Assembly: GCA_000827495.1 (NCBI GenBank)
Contig: KN817568.1
Span: 140,704 to 204,703, forward strand
Reading direction: 5' to 3'
Length of the DNA stretch: 64,000 nucleotides
DNA from: Hypholoma sublateritium FD-334 SS-4
Lineage: Eukaryota; Basidiomycota; Agaricomycetes; Agaricales; Strophariaceae
This document shows positions 48,640 to 60,519 of this stretch, piece after piece (the first letter of the stretch is position 1; each line of letters begins with the position of its first letter). The notes beneath the pieces were generated by a model, which made no database searches, was not told the origin of the DNA, and was given only the letters and a program-made list of their open reading frames with translations. The position numbers and the translations under genes are program-made.

Positions 48640-49802
48640 CACTGCCCATCGCGCGCATCGCGCGGCCGTAACGAACGAGTGTCTTGCGCTCTGCCGTGGA
48701 ATCCCTACCTCTGCGGAGCGTCGGGTCAGATCCGGCGCGCGTCCGGCCAACAGCACGCCGGCCGTACCGTTCACCAACGCCCGGCGCCTCGAACACGCAG
48801 GAGCGCCGACTGGTCGCCGCGCGCTCAGAGTTTCTGCAAGCTTCGTTGGTCGCGCGCGCTTATGTAATGCGCGTCGCGGCGCATGGGCGTGTGCTGTTTT
48901 CGACGGTTTCGGCCACCGACGATTCTTGCCATCCTTCGTACCACGGACCAGCGCCCGAGTACGCCGAGCGCGGCACCGTCGCGCGGATAACGAGTGTCGC
49001 ACGAGTCGCCCGGTGAGGTTCATGCGCCTCGGGCTACATCCAGCGCGTCGTCCTTTTGCGTCGCTCGGTCGTCGGTGAGCTTTATTGAGATCCTCGCGCG
49101 TGTGCACCCGTGTCCGCGGACGGCGCGTGACCCGTGTGGTGCGTGTCCTCTCCGGCGTCCCGCGTCAGGGAATTATGGGCGCGCTGCTACCGGGTAATGT
49201 TGTGCTGCCTTCGGCGAGGTAAAGAGTGTGCGTGAGGACGCGCGTGTCGCATGCGCGCAGCGAATGGCTGAGCTGATGAAATATCGCGTGGCGTTAACCT
49301 CTGCGCAGAGGACGCAGGGATAGCACGCGCACTTCCTATGGAATTCGCTACCGCACCAGGCGTTTCGGCGACAACGAACGCAGTGTGCGGAGCCCTTGCA
49401 CCGCACGCTGCATCTGGAGCGCGATCCTAGTCGTCTTCGCCGCACCTAATTGAGCTATTCGAGCGCGTGCACGCATACCCTCGAAGTGCGCTAGGACCGT
49501 GCGGCACGCGTATTTCCTTGTGTTAAGAGCGTACGGCGCGACGGACCCGCTGGGACGCGGAAAGTGTGATGTTGCGGTCAGCGAAGGAGTGGGCGGGCGT
49601 GAGGAAGCGTGTGTTGCATTCGTGAGTGGGTAATAGATCTTTGGAATGGCGGGGCGGGCGTCTGGGAAGGGCTGGGTTATACATAACATGCGTATTTGCT
49701 CAGGAAGCGTGGACTTTGAAGCTGAGAGCGCCAGGTGTGTCCGCATGACGTGCGTGGGAAACCTATCGATCCGTCCGTTCGTCTCAGTGCTTCCCAGTAT
49801 TA
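48640..49802 (-). repeat. GC-rich repeat, copy C, left segment
   Basis: 49,560-49,800 aligns with 63,660-63,920 (CAGCGAAGGAGTG/CAGCAAGGAGTAG, GGGCTGGGTTAT/GGGCTGGGGTTAT, TGCTCAGGAAG/TACTCATGAAG). Its last 40 bases match, in reverse, 42,165-42,215 of copy B. The similarity to copy B resumes at 51,115, on the other side of the inserted element. Confidence 0.6.
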
Positions 49803-51112
49803 TGCCGTGTACCCCAAAGGTCACTGAACATTAATGGTCATCGCTGATTTTCAGTGGTGACCGCCTTATGGTCCAATAAGATACAATGACGTTCAGTGAC
49901 GGGCAGCATGCCTGTCAGTGAATGTCACTGAACACCAGTGATGGTTACATTTGCATTCCTGGCATACACTGATGACCACCGATGATCAGTAAATGTGACC
50001 GAGGTGCACTGATAATTACTAATAGCTAGTATTTTGCTTTTATACACCGCAAACAGCACTGTTCACCACTGACAATCAGCATACCCTGCTCATGTTTGCC
50101 AGTATGTAGTGGATGCCACAGGAAATCAGCTTATATTGTTGGATATCACCACTGTACTGCTGATAAAATATAAATATCAATGTATTATATTGGTGAACAG
50201 CTACTGATTTACAGTGGTAGTCCGTAGTATACAGAAAATTAAATAAATTGAGCCGGTCATGATAAAGTCACGGTGTACATGGCGCGCGACGTAGACACGC
50301 AGGATACACGCACAGGAGGGATTCTGAGGGAATGACTCCCCACCCATGCATAAGTAACTGACACTAGTATATGCGAGCAACAGTCAGAAGAAGCGCAGGC
50401 ACGGATCATCCGATTCCAGGAGATGAATCGATGACGGCCGACCCCATATTCCCAACGACGGAGAAGCGCTGCGGCGCCCGACGTCCATGTGATGTTTGAG
50501 CCTCAGCCATTCCCTACAAGCCAGTGCACACACGTCGCATGGCAGCGGCACAGGGCCAGCAAACGGAACCACGAGCGGTATCTACGCGCGACGCCTGGAC
50601 GGACTGTCACGGACATGGAATGCGCATACTTACTACTACAGGCGATTGAACCACCATCTATCCGCACGTAGCATACGCTGTATACAAGAACACAATTAGA
50701 ACGAAGGCATGCTGCGACAGGATGTCAACGCACCTTTATGATTTATCATCAGAACGATCCCGCAAGAATTCCTCGAGCTTCACTGGCCGCTGACGAACCC
50801 AAAAATGGTTTTTGAGGTCATCTTCAACGGGGAAGTGAAGGGGTACACCGTGGGTGGGGCGGACAAGCAATGGAATCCTCGAAAACCGACCAGAGCGAGA
50901 TAGACGGGACAAAGATGATGAATGGCAGTAGTTTACACTGAGTGCCAATGACCACCACCAATCACCAGTGGGCGCCTAGCTCAGCCACCACTGAAAACCA
51001 CCGAAACTCAGCGAAGACCACTGGTCAACAGCCCACATCAGTCATCACCAGTAACCGACAATGACCAATGGTGATCACTGATGATCACCAATATACTTCC
51101 GGGTACACGGCA
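49803..51112. mobile_element. 1,310-bp non-autonomous transposon with terminal inverted repeats and a TA duplication
   Basis: The ends are exact inverted repeats, TGCCGTGTACCC on the left (49803-49814) and GGGTACACGGCA on the right (51101-51112), each flanked by TA (49801-49802, 51113-51114). About 400 bp of the left end and 150 bp of the right end are filled with diverged CACTGATGATCACC-like and CAGTGGTGA-like words in both orientations, so the subterminal regions can pair. No transposase frame is found inside. The insertion splits copy C of the GC-rich repeat. The TA duplication is the hallmark of Tc1/mariner-like mobilisation; assignment to that superfamily is inference. Confidence 0.75.
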
Positions 51113-51704
51113 TATAACTCGTGCTTTGCCTCTGCTCGCCGAAACCCTCCTAGCTCGCTCCTCCACCAGCGAGGCCCTCATTGACTTCGCACGTCGACAA
51201 CGTTGCTGGGAATCTTCAGTACAGCCACGCACGACGTTCGCGAAGCCCGCTTGCTGTCGAACATCGGCGACCAGGCCGCTCCAAAAGAAGAGGATGCGTC
51301 CCCGTGGTCGCGCTTCGCAGTATGTACCTCCACTTCCGTGCAGCCGCCGCCCGTCCAACTGATGAATCTATTCCACAGCATAGCGGTACGCTCGTTGTCT
51401 TAGCACCGCCCTGCACCACACCCACCCCCGCGCGCTGGCTGTTTCTTCAGGAGCTCCTTCGTACGTCGATGCGCCGCCGCTCCTGTACCGCCGGCCCCGC
51501 GGACTCCACACGCGTCCGCCTCGAACGAGGCAGACCCACTCCGTCCTCTGAACCTTTCCCCCCCCGCTCGACGTGCGAGGGTGCGTCTTCGCCACGTCTC
51601 CGTCCCTGCGCGTGACGGCGAACGCCGCCACGCTGAACGTCCCCTCGACCGCGCGATCCGCAGCACGCGAGAATCCCCTCCGTCGATCACGCCCGCGTCT
51701 TTAG
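51113..51704 (-). repeat. GC-rich repeat, copy C, middle segment
   Basis: Reverse complement of 41,690-42,140 of copy B (and of 32,215-32,380 of copy A): GCTCGCT-CCACCAGCGAG-CCCTCAT, GTTGCTGGGAATCTTCAGTA and GCGGACTCC are shared. It ends at CTTTAG (51699-51704), the left target duplication of the large transposon. Confidence 0.7.
51699..51704 (+). repeat. Left target-site duplication CTTTAG of the Plavaka-type element
   Basis: Identical to 58246-58251 on the other side of the element. Confidence 0.75.
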
Positions 51705-52141
51705 CCCCAGTGAAGATCGGTTCTGCGAGAATCTGAGTGAGAATGAGGAAATATGCGGCGGGCTGCGAATTGTGAGAACCTCAGCATGCCGCTGAAGCCG
51801 TCATATTTTTACCCATTTCTTATGAGCACTGCTGCGTGAATATGTGGCCTATCTACGTCCAGCTGCGCTTAGATGAGGAAATGAGAATAATGTATTGCNT
51901 CTAATAATACACATATATTTCTGCGCCCATCCGCTGCCTGCTACGATCATCTGACACACGCATACGGTCGCATATTCTCTTGCCCACCGCCATAATACAC
52001 ACCTTGTTCTAAGTCCCTAGACCTGTCGGTCATCCGATCTTGCGTTTCGTCTTTGCTTCTAAGTAACTCGAGGATAATGAGCACCATAACGATAGAAATG
52101 GGAGAGAGCGTACGTTCTAATTTCTGAGCTCTGCGTGATAA

Positions 52142-54467
52142 TCATATTGACGTCGTCAACTCGGTGTTGCTGGAAGATGCGGGGGCTGTTACGGGGCTCG
52201 CAGATGCCGCGGCAGTGGTAATTTCCGGCCCCGCACTGGACGCGTTCTTTTCTGCCTTTCGGCGCTTCGAGAGGTCATCGTATTTCTACACCAGCACTGG
52301 TTAGGTAGCAATCAATAGATAGCATGTTCAGAAGTGACGTACTTTGCGTGAATCCGCATCCTGTGCGTCGTACACAGCCTTGAATTCTGCCGTCGTGACG
52401 GGCCCCGTCTTGCCCTTGAGGTAGTCAATCATGAATAGATTTCTTGTTCATGCGCGCGCATCAATTCAAGTTAGATGGACATTATATCATGAAAAGCAAT
52501 GATCTCACCTTGCAGTCAAAGCTGCAGTGGGCTGAATTCCCTTGACGACAGCCATTTTCTTCTTCGAATTTGCGATCGCAGCTGCGGATGGTGGCTGATA
52601 AGGAACTTCGACGTTTGGTTTAGGTATAGACAGGTTTTCGCTGCGCAAATCCGNGTCAGATATGAAATAAGGGCAACAGGGGTTGCAGATGACTGATACT
52701 TACAGAACATTTCGACGACGAAGGCCACGCGTCGACGATGGAGCAGTTTCGGTGTTTGNGGGGTCGGAAATAGCAAGGGGCGTACTGTCTGGGGAGTCGA
52801 CGGCCGGGTGAGCCATGTCCGAGGCGGCTCTACCAGTCGACGCAGGATCTGTGGCCTAAGAGAAAAAGATCGTCGGTAGTATGGGTTATTTAGAACGAAA
52901 GAGACGTACCTGAGGTAACACCGGGTGTTCCTTGCCCTTGTCCGATCCCATTTCACTCCCTTTGTCTTTGGATGTTTGCGGAGGTAGCCCTGAGTCGGAG
53001 ATTTTGGTGGACGAGGTTGTAGATGTGGCATCAGACTGCGGTACTTTGATTTGAGCGCGGGATTTGGGAACCACATTGCATGAACCTGTTGAAGGTGCCA
53101 TGGATGCACGTGGGCTCACGTACTCGAGCTCGGGGGATGAGGGAATAGCTTGTTCTGAGTTATGAGTCAGTGACGTCCCGGCAAAGTCATACATGTGAAT
53201 CGTGACCTGGCAAATCACCCACAAACTCGACCGACCCTACGGATGAGCTACGTGGCGTCAGGCGCGCACGGAGTGTTGATTTCGTGGCCCCTCGAGACCT
53301 CGACGACGTTCCGTGGTCTGCGGTGCCAACGACTGTGCTCTTCAGCTTCTTCTTGATCTTTTGGTCACTGCTAGAGTCGTGCTTCCGTTTCGACTGCTGG
53401 ATAGACGGACGATGACCTTGATGAACATGTTCCAAAGTCAGTAAGTACATGCGGGGGCAAAATGAGACGAACTTACGGCTGATCTTGCCTTTGTCGCGAT
53501 GGTCACGCTTCCACGTTGGATACAGACAGACAGCGAAGGCTTTGCACTTCCATAGCCCTTCGCCCCATTGAAATTCGGGATATTCATTAGCAAGGCAATT
53601 GGTGAAATAGTCACCTGCTACTTTCCCGACCACTAGCCAAGTTTCAGGATCGCAACGTGCTCGAAAAATCTCGACGAATAGCGAGCGCGCTGTCGCAGTC
53701 ATGGCCGACATTCGGTCCCTTGGAATTCGAAGGCCTTCTTCGTCAGTGAGAAAACCTGTCTTGGGTGGGGCCTCTCGCCCCCGGTCCAGCTCCTTCTTTA
53801 CGTACAGGGCCCAAGAGCTTTTTTCCCAGAAAGGGACATCCGGGTAATCGATGGAACTGCAAAGCGGAGGGGGGGTTGTTGCGGGTAGGGATCCACTGGC
53901 GCTCGAATGTTCTTGGTTTATGGATGGTGGTGGGGCAGTTGTAGGCAAAGCTGGTACGGACAGTCCAAGAAGACCATGCTGAGATGGCTGTGCAAAGCTT
54001 TGACGACTTGAAATAATGCTACGCAGGTCATTCACAAGTAATCTATCCATGTTAGCCGCATATATGCATATAAAACGATGAGATCATACTGCTGCGCCTC
54101 CAGGCGTGCCAATAGGACATGTTTCTCGCTTTCAAGCAAGATGTATGCGTGGTTATTTGCACGCACGAGATCGTCCTTTGATGCCATGGCAAGATATACC
54201 ATACTGTCGGGTCTTCCAGACATGTTACGTGCCGAGTACTGCATCTGTGACTTATATTAGTGAATACTCTACACTTTTCAGAAATGTAGACATGCTTACC
54301 GAGTTACCAGTTCCCGCACCGTGTCCTTGTTNGCCAAATCCAGCCCAATTCGCGTTATCTGGCATTGCGGATGCAAGATGGTGCGTGTTACCCGTGATGA
54401 GATGATCTGAATGGCCTGTGTGGGCCGACGTTTGCGTCATATCATGGAAGTTCTGACTAAAATTCAT
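52142..54467 (-). CDS. Second gene of the Plavaka-type element, nuclear-type hypothetical protein
   Basis: Exon 1 (54467 to about 54299) starts one base after the transposase stop codon and joins in phase 0 to an exon from 54244 (M-Q-Y-S-A-R-N-M-S-G). Further exons include one from about 54,050 (D-R-L-L-V-N-D-L-R-S-I-I) through a conserved-looking block around 53,520-53,760 (R-C-D-P-E-T-W-L-V-V-G-K-V, then W-G-E-G-L-W-K-C-K). Lys/Ser/Arg-rich exons follow (53,180-53,430 and 52,910-53,210), then a last exon ending at TGA 52142 after L-T-T-S-I. Middle junctions near 52,500-52,850 are only partly resolved and include two N bases. Heavily basic, low-complexity stretches suggest a nuclear, DNA-associated accessory protein. 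No family name is known to me; its place inside the transposon implies a role in transposition or its control. Confidence 0.6.
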
Positions 54468-54468
54468 T

Positions 54469-57400
54469 TTATTTGAAAGGAGGAGGTGGTAGGGTGAAGC
54501 AAGTTCGTGACGTGGTCGATGGCCCGTTTACAGAGCGCGGAGTTTCAAATTGACCAAATAGGACATGGCCTTCGTTTCCGGCCAAATGTGCTTGCATATC
54601 TGAAATATCAAGTAACAAGTACATTGACACTGTGTAAGCTTTAAATAAATGCATACACTACTCGTTGATAGGATCTACATATCCTGAGGGAGCCACATCC
54701 TCCAATCCCGATTTTTCAACCACAAACCACCGGTTTTCCTCATCATCGCGAAGTTTTGGGTAAGGTTGCATGGATACTACTGAGATAATTGAGTCAGTTG
54801 TGATCAATTTCAAGGACTCGTTTCTGGTGTATTTTGAGACCCAGAGAGTTTGGTAAGAATCTTCAAGAAGGTCGGCATCGGGAGGTCCATAAAGTGAGAT
54901 CAGTGCATAGCTGATCAAATTTCCAGCTTCGTTCTCGCAAAGAAAATAAAACTGAACTTCGGCATATTGAATTTCTCTGTTAATTTTTATCTTCGAAATG
55001 ATCAGTAACTTTGAATGCAACAGTACACATGGAAATTACATACCTTGACATTTCTNGTCACTCGAGTATTTGATGCATTGCGGCGGTCTTCAGAAAAAAA
55101 ACTTCGNGCAATCTGTCCATTTGGAAGTCGAAGCCTCCCCCATCGCCGGACTCGTGAAATGTCTATTGCAGCTTCAACAGTATTGAGCTGCACTCCCTGG
55201 AGTGTGATCATGTTACGATCACGGGGTCCTAAAAAGAGCCGACCGTTTCCACAATCATAAGATGACCGTGGATTTGGGGGATCCTGGTCGAGGGAAGGGC
55301 AAGATATTTTCAGGGCATTTATCTGTGCAAGTCTGAGGGCAATTTGACGGAGATTACCAAACATATTGGACGGTTGGCGAATTTCACGGCCAAGGTATCC
55401 AATAGAACGTTCCATGGGAAATTGCGTAGTGTATGCTCCTGGGCCTACTCGCAAGATCTCTTGAGGTGCATGTGTTAGTGTGTGGAGAACAGGTCGACAG
55501 AAATGGAGGCGATCAACACGGCGTTGATAATACAAGTTCTCATATTCTTGCACAAATTGAGTAATAAATGAATGAGCTTCGCGTATCTGAGCTGATTTGA
55601 TTTCCCGTTGCATTAGAATTCGTATGCCGTGGACGAGCTTACAGAAATGACGCCAGTATTTGTGTGGGAGAAGTCCTCGAAACAGTGCAGGTCCAAGGCC
55701 AAATACATACAGAAAATATTCAGTGGCCTTGTATCCACTAGATATTTTCTCGGCTGGGTTGCGAGGAGGACGATGGAATGATGAAGGGAAATATGGAGTT
55801 GCATCGGCAACTTGTTTTCCGTGGGCAATCCAAGCAGGACCTGTAAGNACGACCCAGTCCCAGAGCTCCTTTGAGTCAGTTGTTTCGCACTTTAGAGTCC
55901 CACGCCAAAGGGAAATGAGAAGGTCCTCTACATTGATGAGTCCTGCATGCATCAAATCAAGAGTAGATGATTTGGGAACGCGAAGCATCATTGCCTCGAC
56001 AAGGCCGTTGAGAATAGATGGCTTGCTGAGCCCTGTAAGTTTCCGGTTTCGCTCATATTCTTGTTGATCTCGAGAAGAACTAAGCATAGAAAGATTTTGT
56101 TGATATATTTCAGGTGTTGGAAGCAACGGAAGACGAGAGAAGTCATAATCAGGGTGATTGGAATCTTCTGCNGTTGAGAAATTTGGGCGTAAATGAGCAG
56201 CAAAATAATGTCCGCTATTGGGTTTATGACGCCCTTTCATGTCACAGCCAAGGCGACATCCCTGAGCTCCATGGTGGCCTACTCTCCCATCAAGCTCGGT
56301 TAAACCAACAGCATCTGCTAATCCAAGAAGAAATATAATCCGTGAGTCAATGACCTCTTTTTGAAGTGCATCCCATACACGAAGTCCAGCACCATTATTT
56401 TCACGCTGAAGAGCAGATAAATGGTAGAAGCTTCGAAAGAGAAAAGAATCGATATTTTTGGGCTTATTAGGCCCAGGAATAATGGCAGCGGGAAGTATAT
56501 GTTTCTTTTTATACCGCAAAGATGGATCAAAGTCATTGATAATCCAGATTGCAATCCATGTGTCTGATTTCTTGTTTTGATAGAGCTGCGCACCATCAAT
56601 CGAGAACGAGACGGTGATGTCATTGGAAGTGAGATCAAGAGCCTCCGAAAGATCAAGAATATCTTCTCCCGAAAAAATGTCNTCGTAGATTAAATTGTCC
56701 AGTGGGAATGCCGGATCATTGTATTGATCAAGGTATTGTGCAGTCTTCTTTGATCGGTAAAGCAGGGCCTCTGCACCAGTAGATGACCGACGGAGGGCTT
56801 GAATTTGCGGGCCAAGTGGAATGGTACATGCACGTTGCCTTGGTACATTTTTATTCGCCACCTCGCGTTGCTTTGGATCAAAACGAGGCTCGGAACATTG
56901 GGNGCAGATATCGACGTCTTGAAGGGGTCCAGTAAATGCAGTGCATNAATTTATGCACATGTCGTCTTCAATGGCAACCACACCTGTTAGATCGGCTACC
57001 AGGGCTTTTGCGCGATGATAAGACAGGACTTCTGTGTCAGGAAATCGTCTCAAAATAGATTCCTGAACACTTTTGTATGTCGCCTCCGAAGCTTTGCTGC
57101 ATGCCATGTAAAGATCAATAGAAAGCCGTATATCTGGGTCATCCAAGTCAATATTTTCTGTACTTGGATTTCGTAGGCGGTGAATTTCGTCTGGGGTGAG
57201 CTTGTCATCGTCAAGAGTGGCTGATTTGATGGCATCGATGTAACCTTGTGCGAGCCGGATGCTGTCAATGCGCGATTCAGGATAGTTTTCATCCTCTTCC
57301 TCTCGTTCGGGCTCAGGCTCAGGCTCGGGCTCGGGCTCGGACTCTTCTTCAGCCTCATCTTCATCCTCGTCCTCGTCGGAGATGTCAGAATTTTCTCGAG

Positions 57401-58017
57401 TGGCATCAACATTATATTCTTCCTACAATGATGTTGGTAATAACTTAAACAATCGGACCTAAATTTACCTGATCTTGCTGCATGTCACCCGGATTGAGAT
57501 CACCACGGTATTCCTCTTCGCCATCGTCATGCTAATTATAATGGTACAATCAATATTGTAAAGCTGAGCAAAGGAAACGACGTACCCCCTCTTTGTCACG
57601 ATCATGTTGACTCGGTTCCTCAATCATTTCATCGGCAGATTCATTCTGTTAAATTCATTCAATACATCGATTGGTAAATATTAGATATACATAATCCTAA
57701 CATTTTTCGAGCCTGAGGCCGTTGTGCGCGGTCTTTTCTTTACACGGGAAGTGCCCTCACTTGGCTGAGATGACTCAGAGTCCGAGCTCGACTCTCCCTC
57801 TTGTTCCTCTATTGTATGTGCATTCATTTTTCCGTACCTCGACTTATCTGTATTCAATTATCTTAGTGGAATGTATGACCAAAAATCTATGCTATTTACC
57901 TGGTGCGCGAGGTGATTTACGGTGATTTCTTTCAGTCCGTACCGATACCAGGGCCCCATCACACTTGTGACAGTAACATGGGACCCGTCGGGCGACCGTT
58001 TGCTGTGCCCGGTCCAT
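54469..58017 (-). CDS. Plavaka-family transposase
   Basis: Exon 1 (58017 to about 57902) has a zinc-finger-like C-Y-C-H-K-C-D-G with R-T-E-R-N-H, the typical Plavaka N-terminus. Short exons rich in Ser/Glu (57.85-57.47 kb) lead to a main exon (57422-55045) that starts with an acidic stretch and a run of E-P, then carries C-x-A-F-T-G-P, C-x-x-C-S-E-P-R-F-D-P-K, and F-S-I-D-G-A-Q-L-Y-Q-N-K-K-S-D-T-W. The last is a family hallmark that contains an acidic catalytic candidate. It continues with G-L-T-E-L-D-G-R-V-G-H-H-G, G-C-R-L-G-C and L-D-L-M-H-A-G-L-I-N. Two smaller exons finish the protein at TAA 54469-54471. The length of roughly 1,000 residues is as expected. Seven single N bases fall in the main exon but no frameshift is seen. 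Known of the family: KDZ/CACTA-related cut-and-paste transposases abundant in basidiomycetes. Confidence 0.85.
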
Positions 58018-58245
58018 GTTTCTGTGTTTCAGAGAGCAGTATCTAGCACTATTACAGTGGTTGAGAAAGTCAAAGATACCCAGGAAGTGGTCCAATCGAC
58101 CTTCTCTGAGATCTGGTACGACTTTAGCGCAACTCAGATTCGATCTGCGCGGAACTGAGAATTTCGATCTCAGCTCATATTTGCCGCGGGCCGCTCAGAA
58201 GCCGACATCACAGCACAGAATGCCTCAGACCCGCTTTTCACTGGG

Positions 58246-60200
58246 CTTTAGCTTTAGTCCCCGCCGCACGCCGCATCCGCCCCTCCACGCTCCCGCTCCT
58301 GGCGTGGCTCCGTCCTCTCCCGCGGCTGCTCCGTCCCCCCCGCCGGCGCGGCGCAGTGCCCAATGCCTCTTCCGCTCCGCATGCTCGTTTCCACGCCCCG
58401 CACCCACATAGGCGCCACACTCGTGACAACGCTGCACGCCTGGCCGCCACGACCGCTATACCGCGCCGTCGCGTGCCGGGCACGCCTCCGTGCTCTCGCT
58501 CCCGCGACTGCGTGCCCCTCGCCTCTCGCCCGTCGCTGCGTCTCTCCCCAGGGCGCCGCGCGAACTCGGGCATACACGAGCGTCGGCGCTCTGAATGGCG
58601 CGTCGAGTGCGCACACATCCCCGTCGTCTAGCACGCCCCGTACCGCTCCCGTCCCGCCTGCGCCGCTCGACGTTCCTGGGACGGTCCTCGCTGCGTCTCC
58701 CTCCCTGCGCAGCGAATGCAGTCCCGCTGAATGCCCCTCGAGCGCGATCCACCAGCGCGCCTTCCCCTCAGGTGACCACGCCCACGTCCTCGGTCCACCT
58801 TCTGCGCCCACCTCCCGCAGCCCGCATCATGCCACCCCCTCCACGCTGCCGCTCCTGCCGCCGCTCTGTCCTCTCCCGCGGGTGCTCCGTCCCTCCCCGT
58901 GCCGCCTGACATCGCCATTCTCAATTCCGACATACGCAAAACGCGAAGAGCGCTGTACGATCCGCATCCGCGCCCCGCATCCGCAACGGCGCCACTCGCA
59001 CGACAACGCTGCGCGCTGTACGACTCGCGCGATCGGCCACCGCGAGCGCTATACCGCGCCGCCGCGAGCTGGGCACGCCTCTATGCTCCCGCCCCCGCCC
59101 CTAAGACTGTTTCTCCCTTTCCTCTCGCTCACGCAGCGCAGCGTCCTATGCCGCCTCACCTGCCATGTTCATTTTCCGCCAAACGCAACTTCGCCGCGTC
59201 TCCCCCCAGCGCCCGCGGAAACCGCGGTCAACCGCGAGCGTAGCGCTCTGCACGGCGCGTCAAGTGCGCGCGCATCCCCGTCGTCTATCACGCCCGTTAC
59301 CGCTCCCGCCCCGCCTGCGCCGCTCGCCGTTCCTGGGAAGGTCTTCGTCGTGTCTCCCTGCGCGGCGACGGCGACCGCCGTCCCGCTGAACGTCCCCCTG
59401 AGCGCGCGATCCGCAGCGCGCGCGTATCCCCCCCATCGACCACGACCGCGTCCTCAGTACTCAGTCCGCACTCTGTACCCGCTGCTTGCCGTAGCCGCCG
59501 CCTCTACACCCCCGCTCCTGCCGCTCCTCCGTTCTCTCCCGCGGGTGCTCCGCCCTTCCCGCCCGCGCGGCGCAGCGCCCCATTCCGCCTGCCTTCTCCA
59601 TGCTCCATTGCACCCTCGCCGCGTGTCCCCCAGTGTACCCCGCTGTCGCTCTGAGCCGCGTCTCCTCGTCCGTCGACCACGTCGTTCACATTGTCCGTCC
59701 CAACGCCCGCACGCAACACGTAGCTTGCATGTATCCCCTCAGCCATGTTCATTCTCCACCAAAAATTTCGCCGCGTCTCTCCCAGCGCGCCGCGGACGCC
59801 GTGCGCGACCGCGACCCCCGTCACTCTGAATGGCGCGTATTCCCTCCGCCGACCTCCCCGCGCACTGAGTAGCGTCCTATACCCACTCCACCTTAATCCA
59901 CCCACCATAATGCGCACCACGCGGCAAGCGCATCGCGATCATCACGGCCCCTAATCAAAACAAATTCTCAGCTGTGAAGGCGCTGCAGCTGCATGCCACA
60001 CGGCGGTATCAGCCGCCGCATCCGCTATACCGCGCGCTATCGCGCGTGAGACATCCCTCGATGCTCTGCACATACGCTAGGCGACGCGTCCCGCGCTGAT
60101 CCACATCGCTCCTCGCAGCGTCCAACCAACGCCGAGAGATGCAGCGCTCGTTCTGTCCGCCGGCGCTTCCAATTCGAGGGTATCACTTGGCGGCGTTTCG
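58246..60200 (-). repeat. GC-rich repeat, copy C, right segment
   Basis: Begins with the right CTTTAG duplication and continues copy C. Internal units repeat at about 0.58-0.66 kb: 58,415-58,510 with 58,990-59,100, and 58,621-58,760 with 59,279-59,420. 60,020-60,070 matches in reverse 31,265-31,320 of copy A. The 488-codon open frame 58363-59829 is a shadow of the CpG-rich units. Confidence 0.65.
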
Positions 60201-60519
60201 ATCCGTACTGCGGGACCACATTACCAGCAAACGACGAAACGCACATTCGCGCGGACGCGGATGCTGGTGGCGCTTGCGTGCAACGAAGAATGCGGCAGTG
60301 GTAGCGCGCGACGCACACATCGCTCCTGCCGTCCACGGACCGCGTCGCGTGTATGTGATGTAGAGGCGCGTTGCGCGGGCGGAGGACAGGACACGCGCAC
60401 CGCTAGGTCTCCATGCTGAGGTGCAAGACAACCGCGAGATGAACGCGGAGCACTGATGCCGTTTGCGGTGATCGCGGCCAACCGCGCGCGTATCTGCGCT
60501 TCGCGGTCATCGGTCTGGT

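Larger units (their letters stand above)
51705..58245 (-). mobile_element. Complete Plavaka-type DNA transposon, 6,541 bp
   Basis: The left end reads CCCCAGTGAAGATCGGTTCTG. The right end in reverse complement reads CCCAGTGAAAAGCGGGTCTG, an imperfect terminal inverted repeat of about 21 bases. Both ends are flanked by CTTTAG. On either side the GC-rich repeat copy C continues, so the insertion boundaries are confirmed from outside. The element carries a transposase gene (54469-58017) and a second gene (52142-54467), both on the minus strand. Eleven single N bases lie inside it, and I saw none elsewhere in the window. Both genes are open apart from codons with N, so the copy could be active. 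Confidence 0.85.

Noticed and set aside
58363..59829. 488-codon open frame on the plus strand
   Set aside because: Spans tandem GC-rich units; the opposite strand is equally open; the predicted protein is a Pro/Arg/Ser/His repeat of the DNA period.
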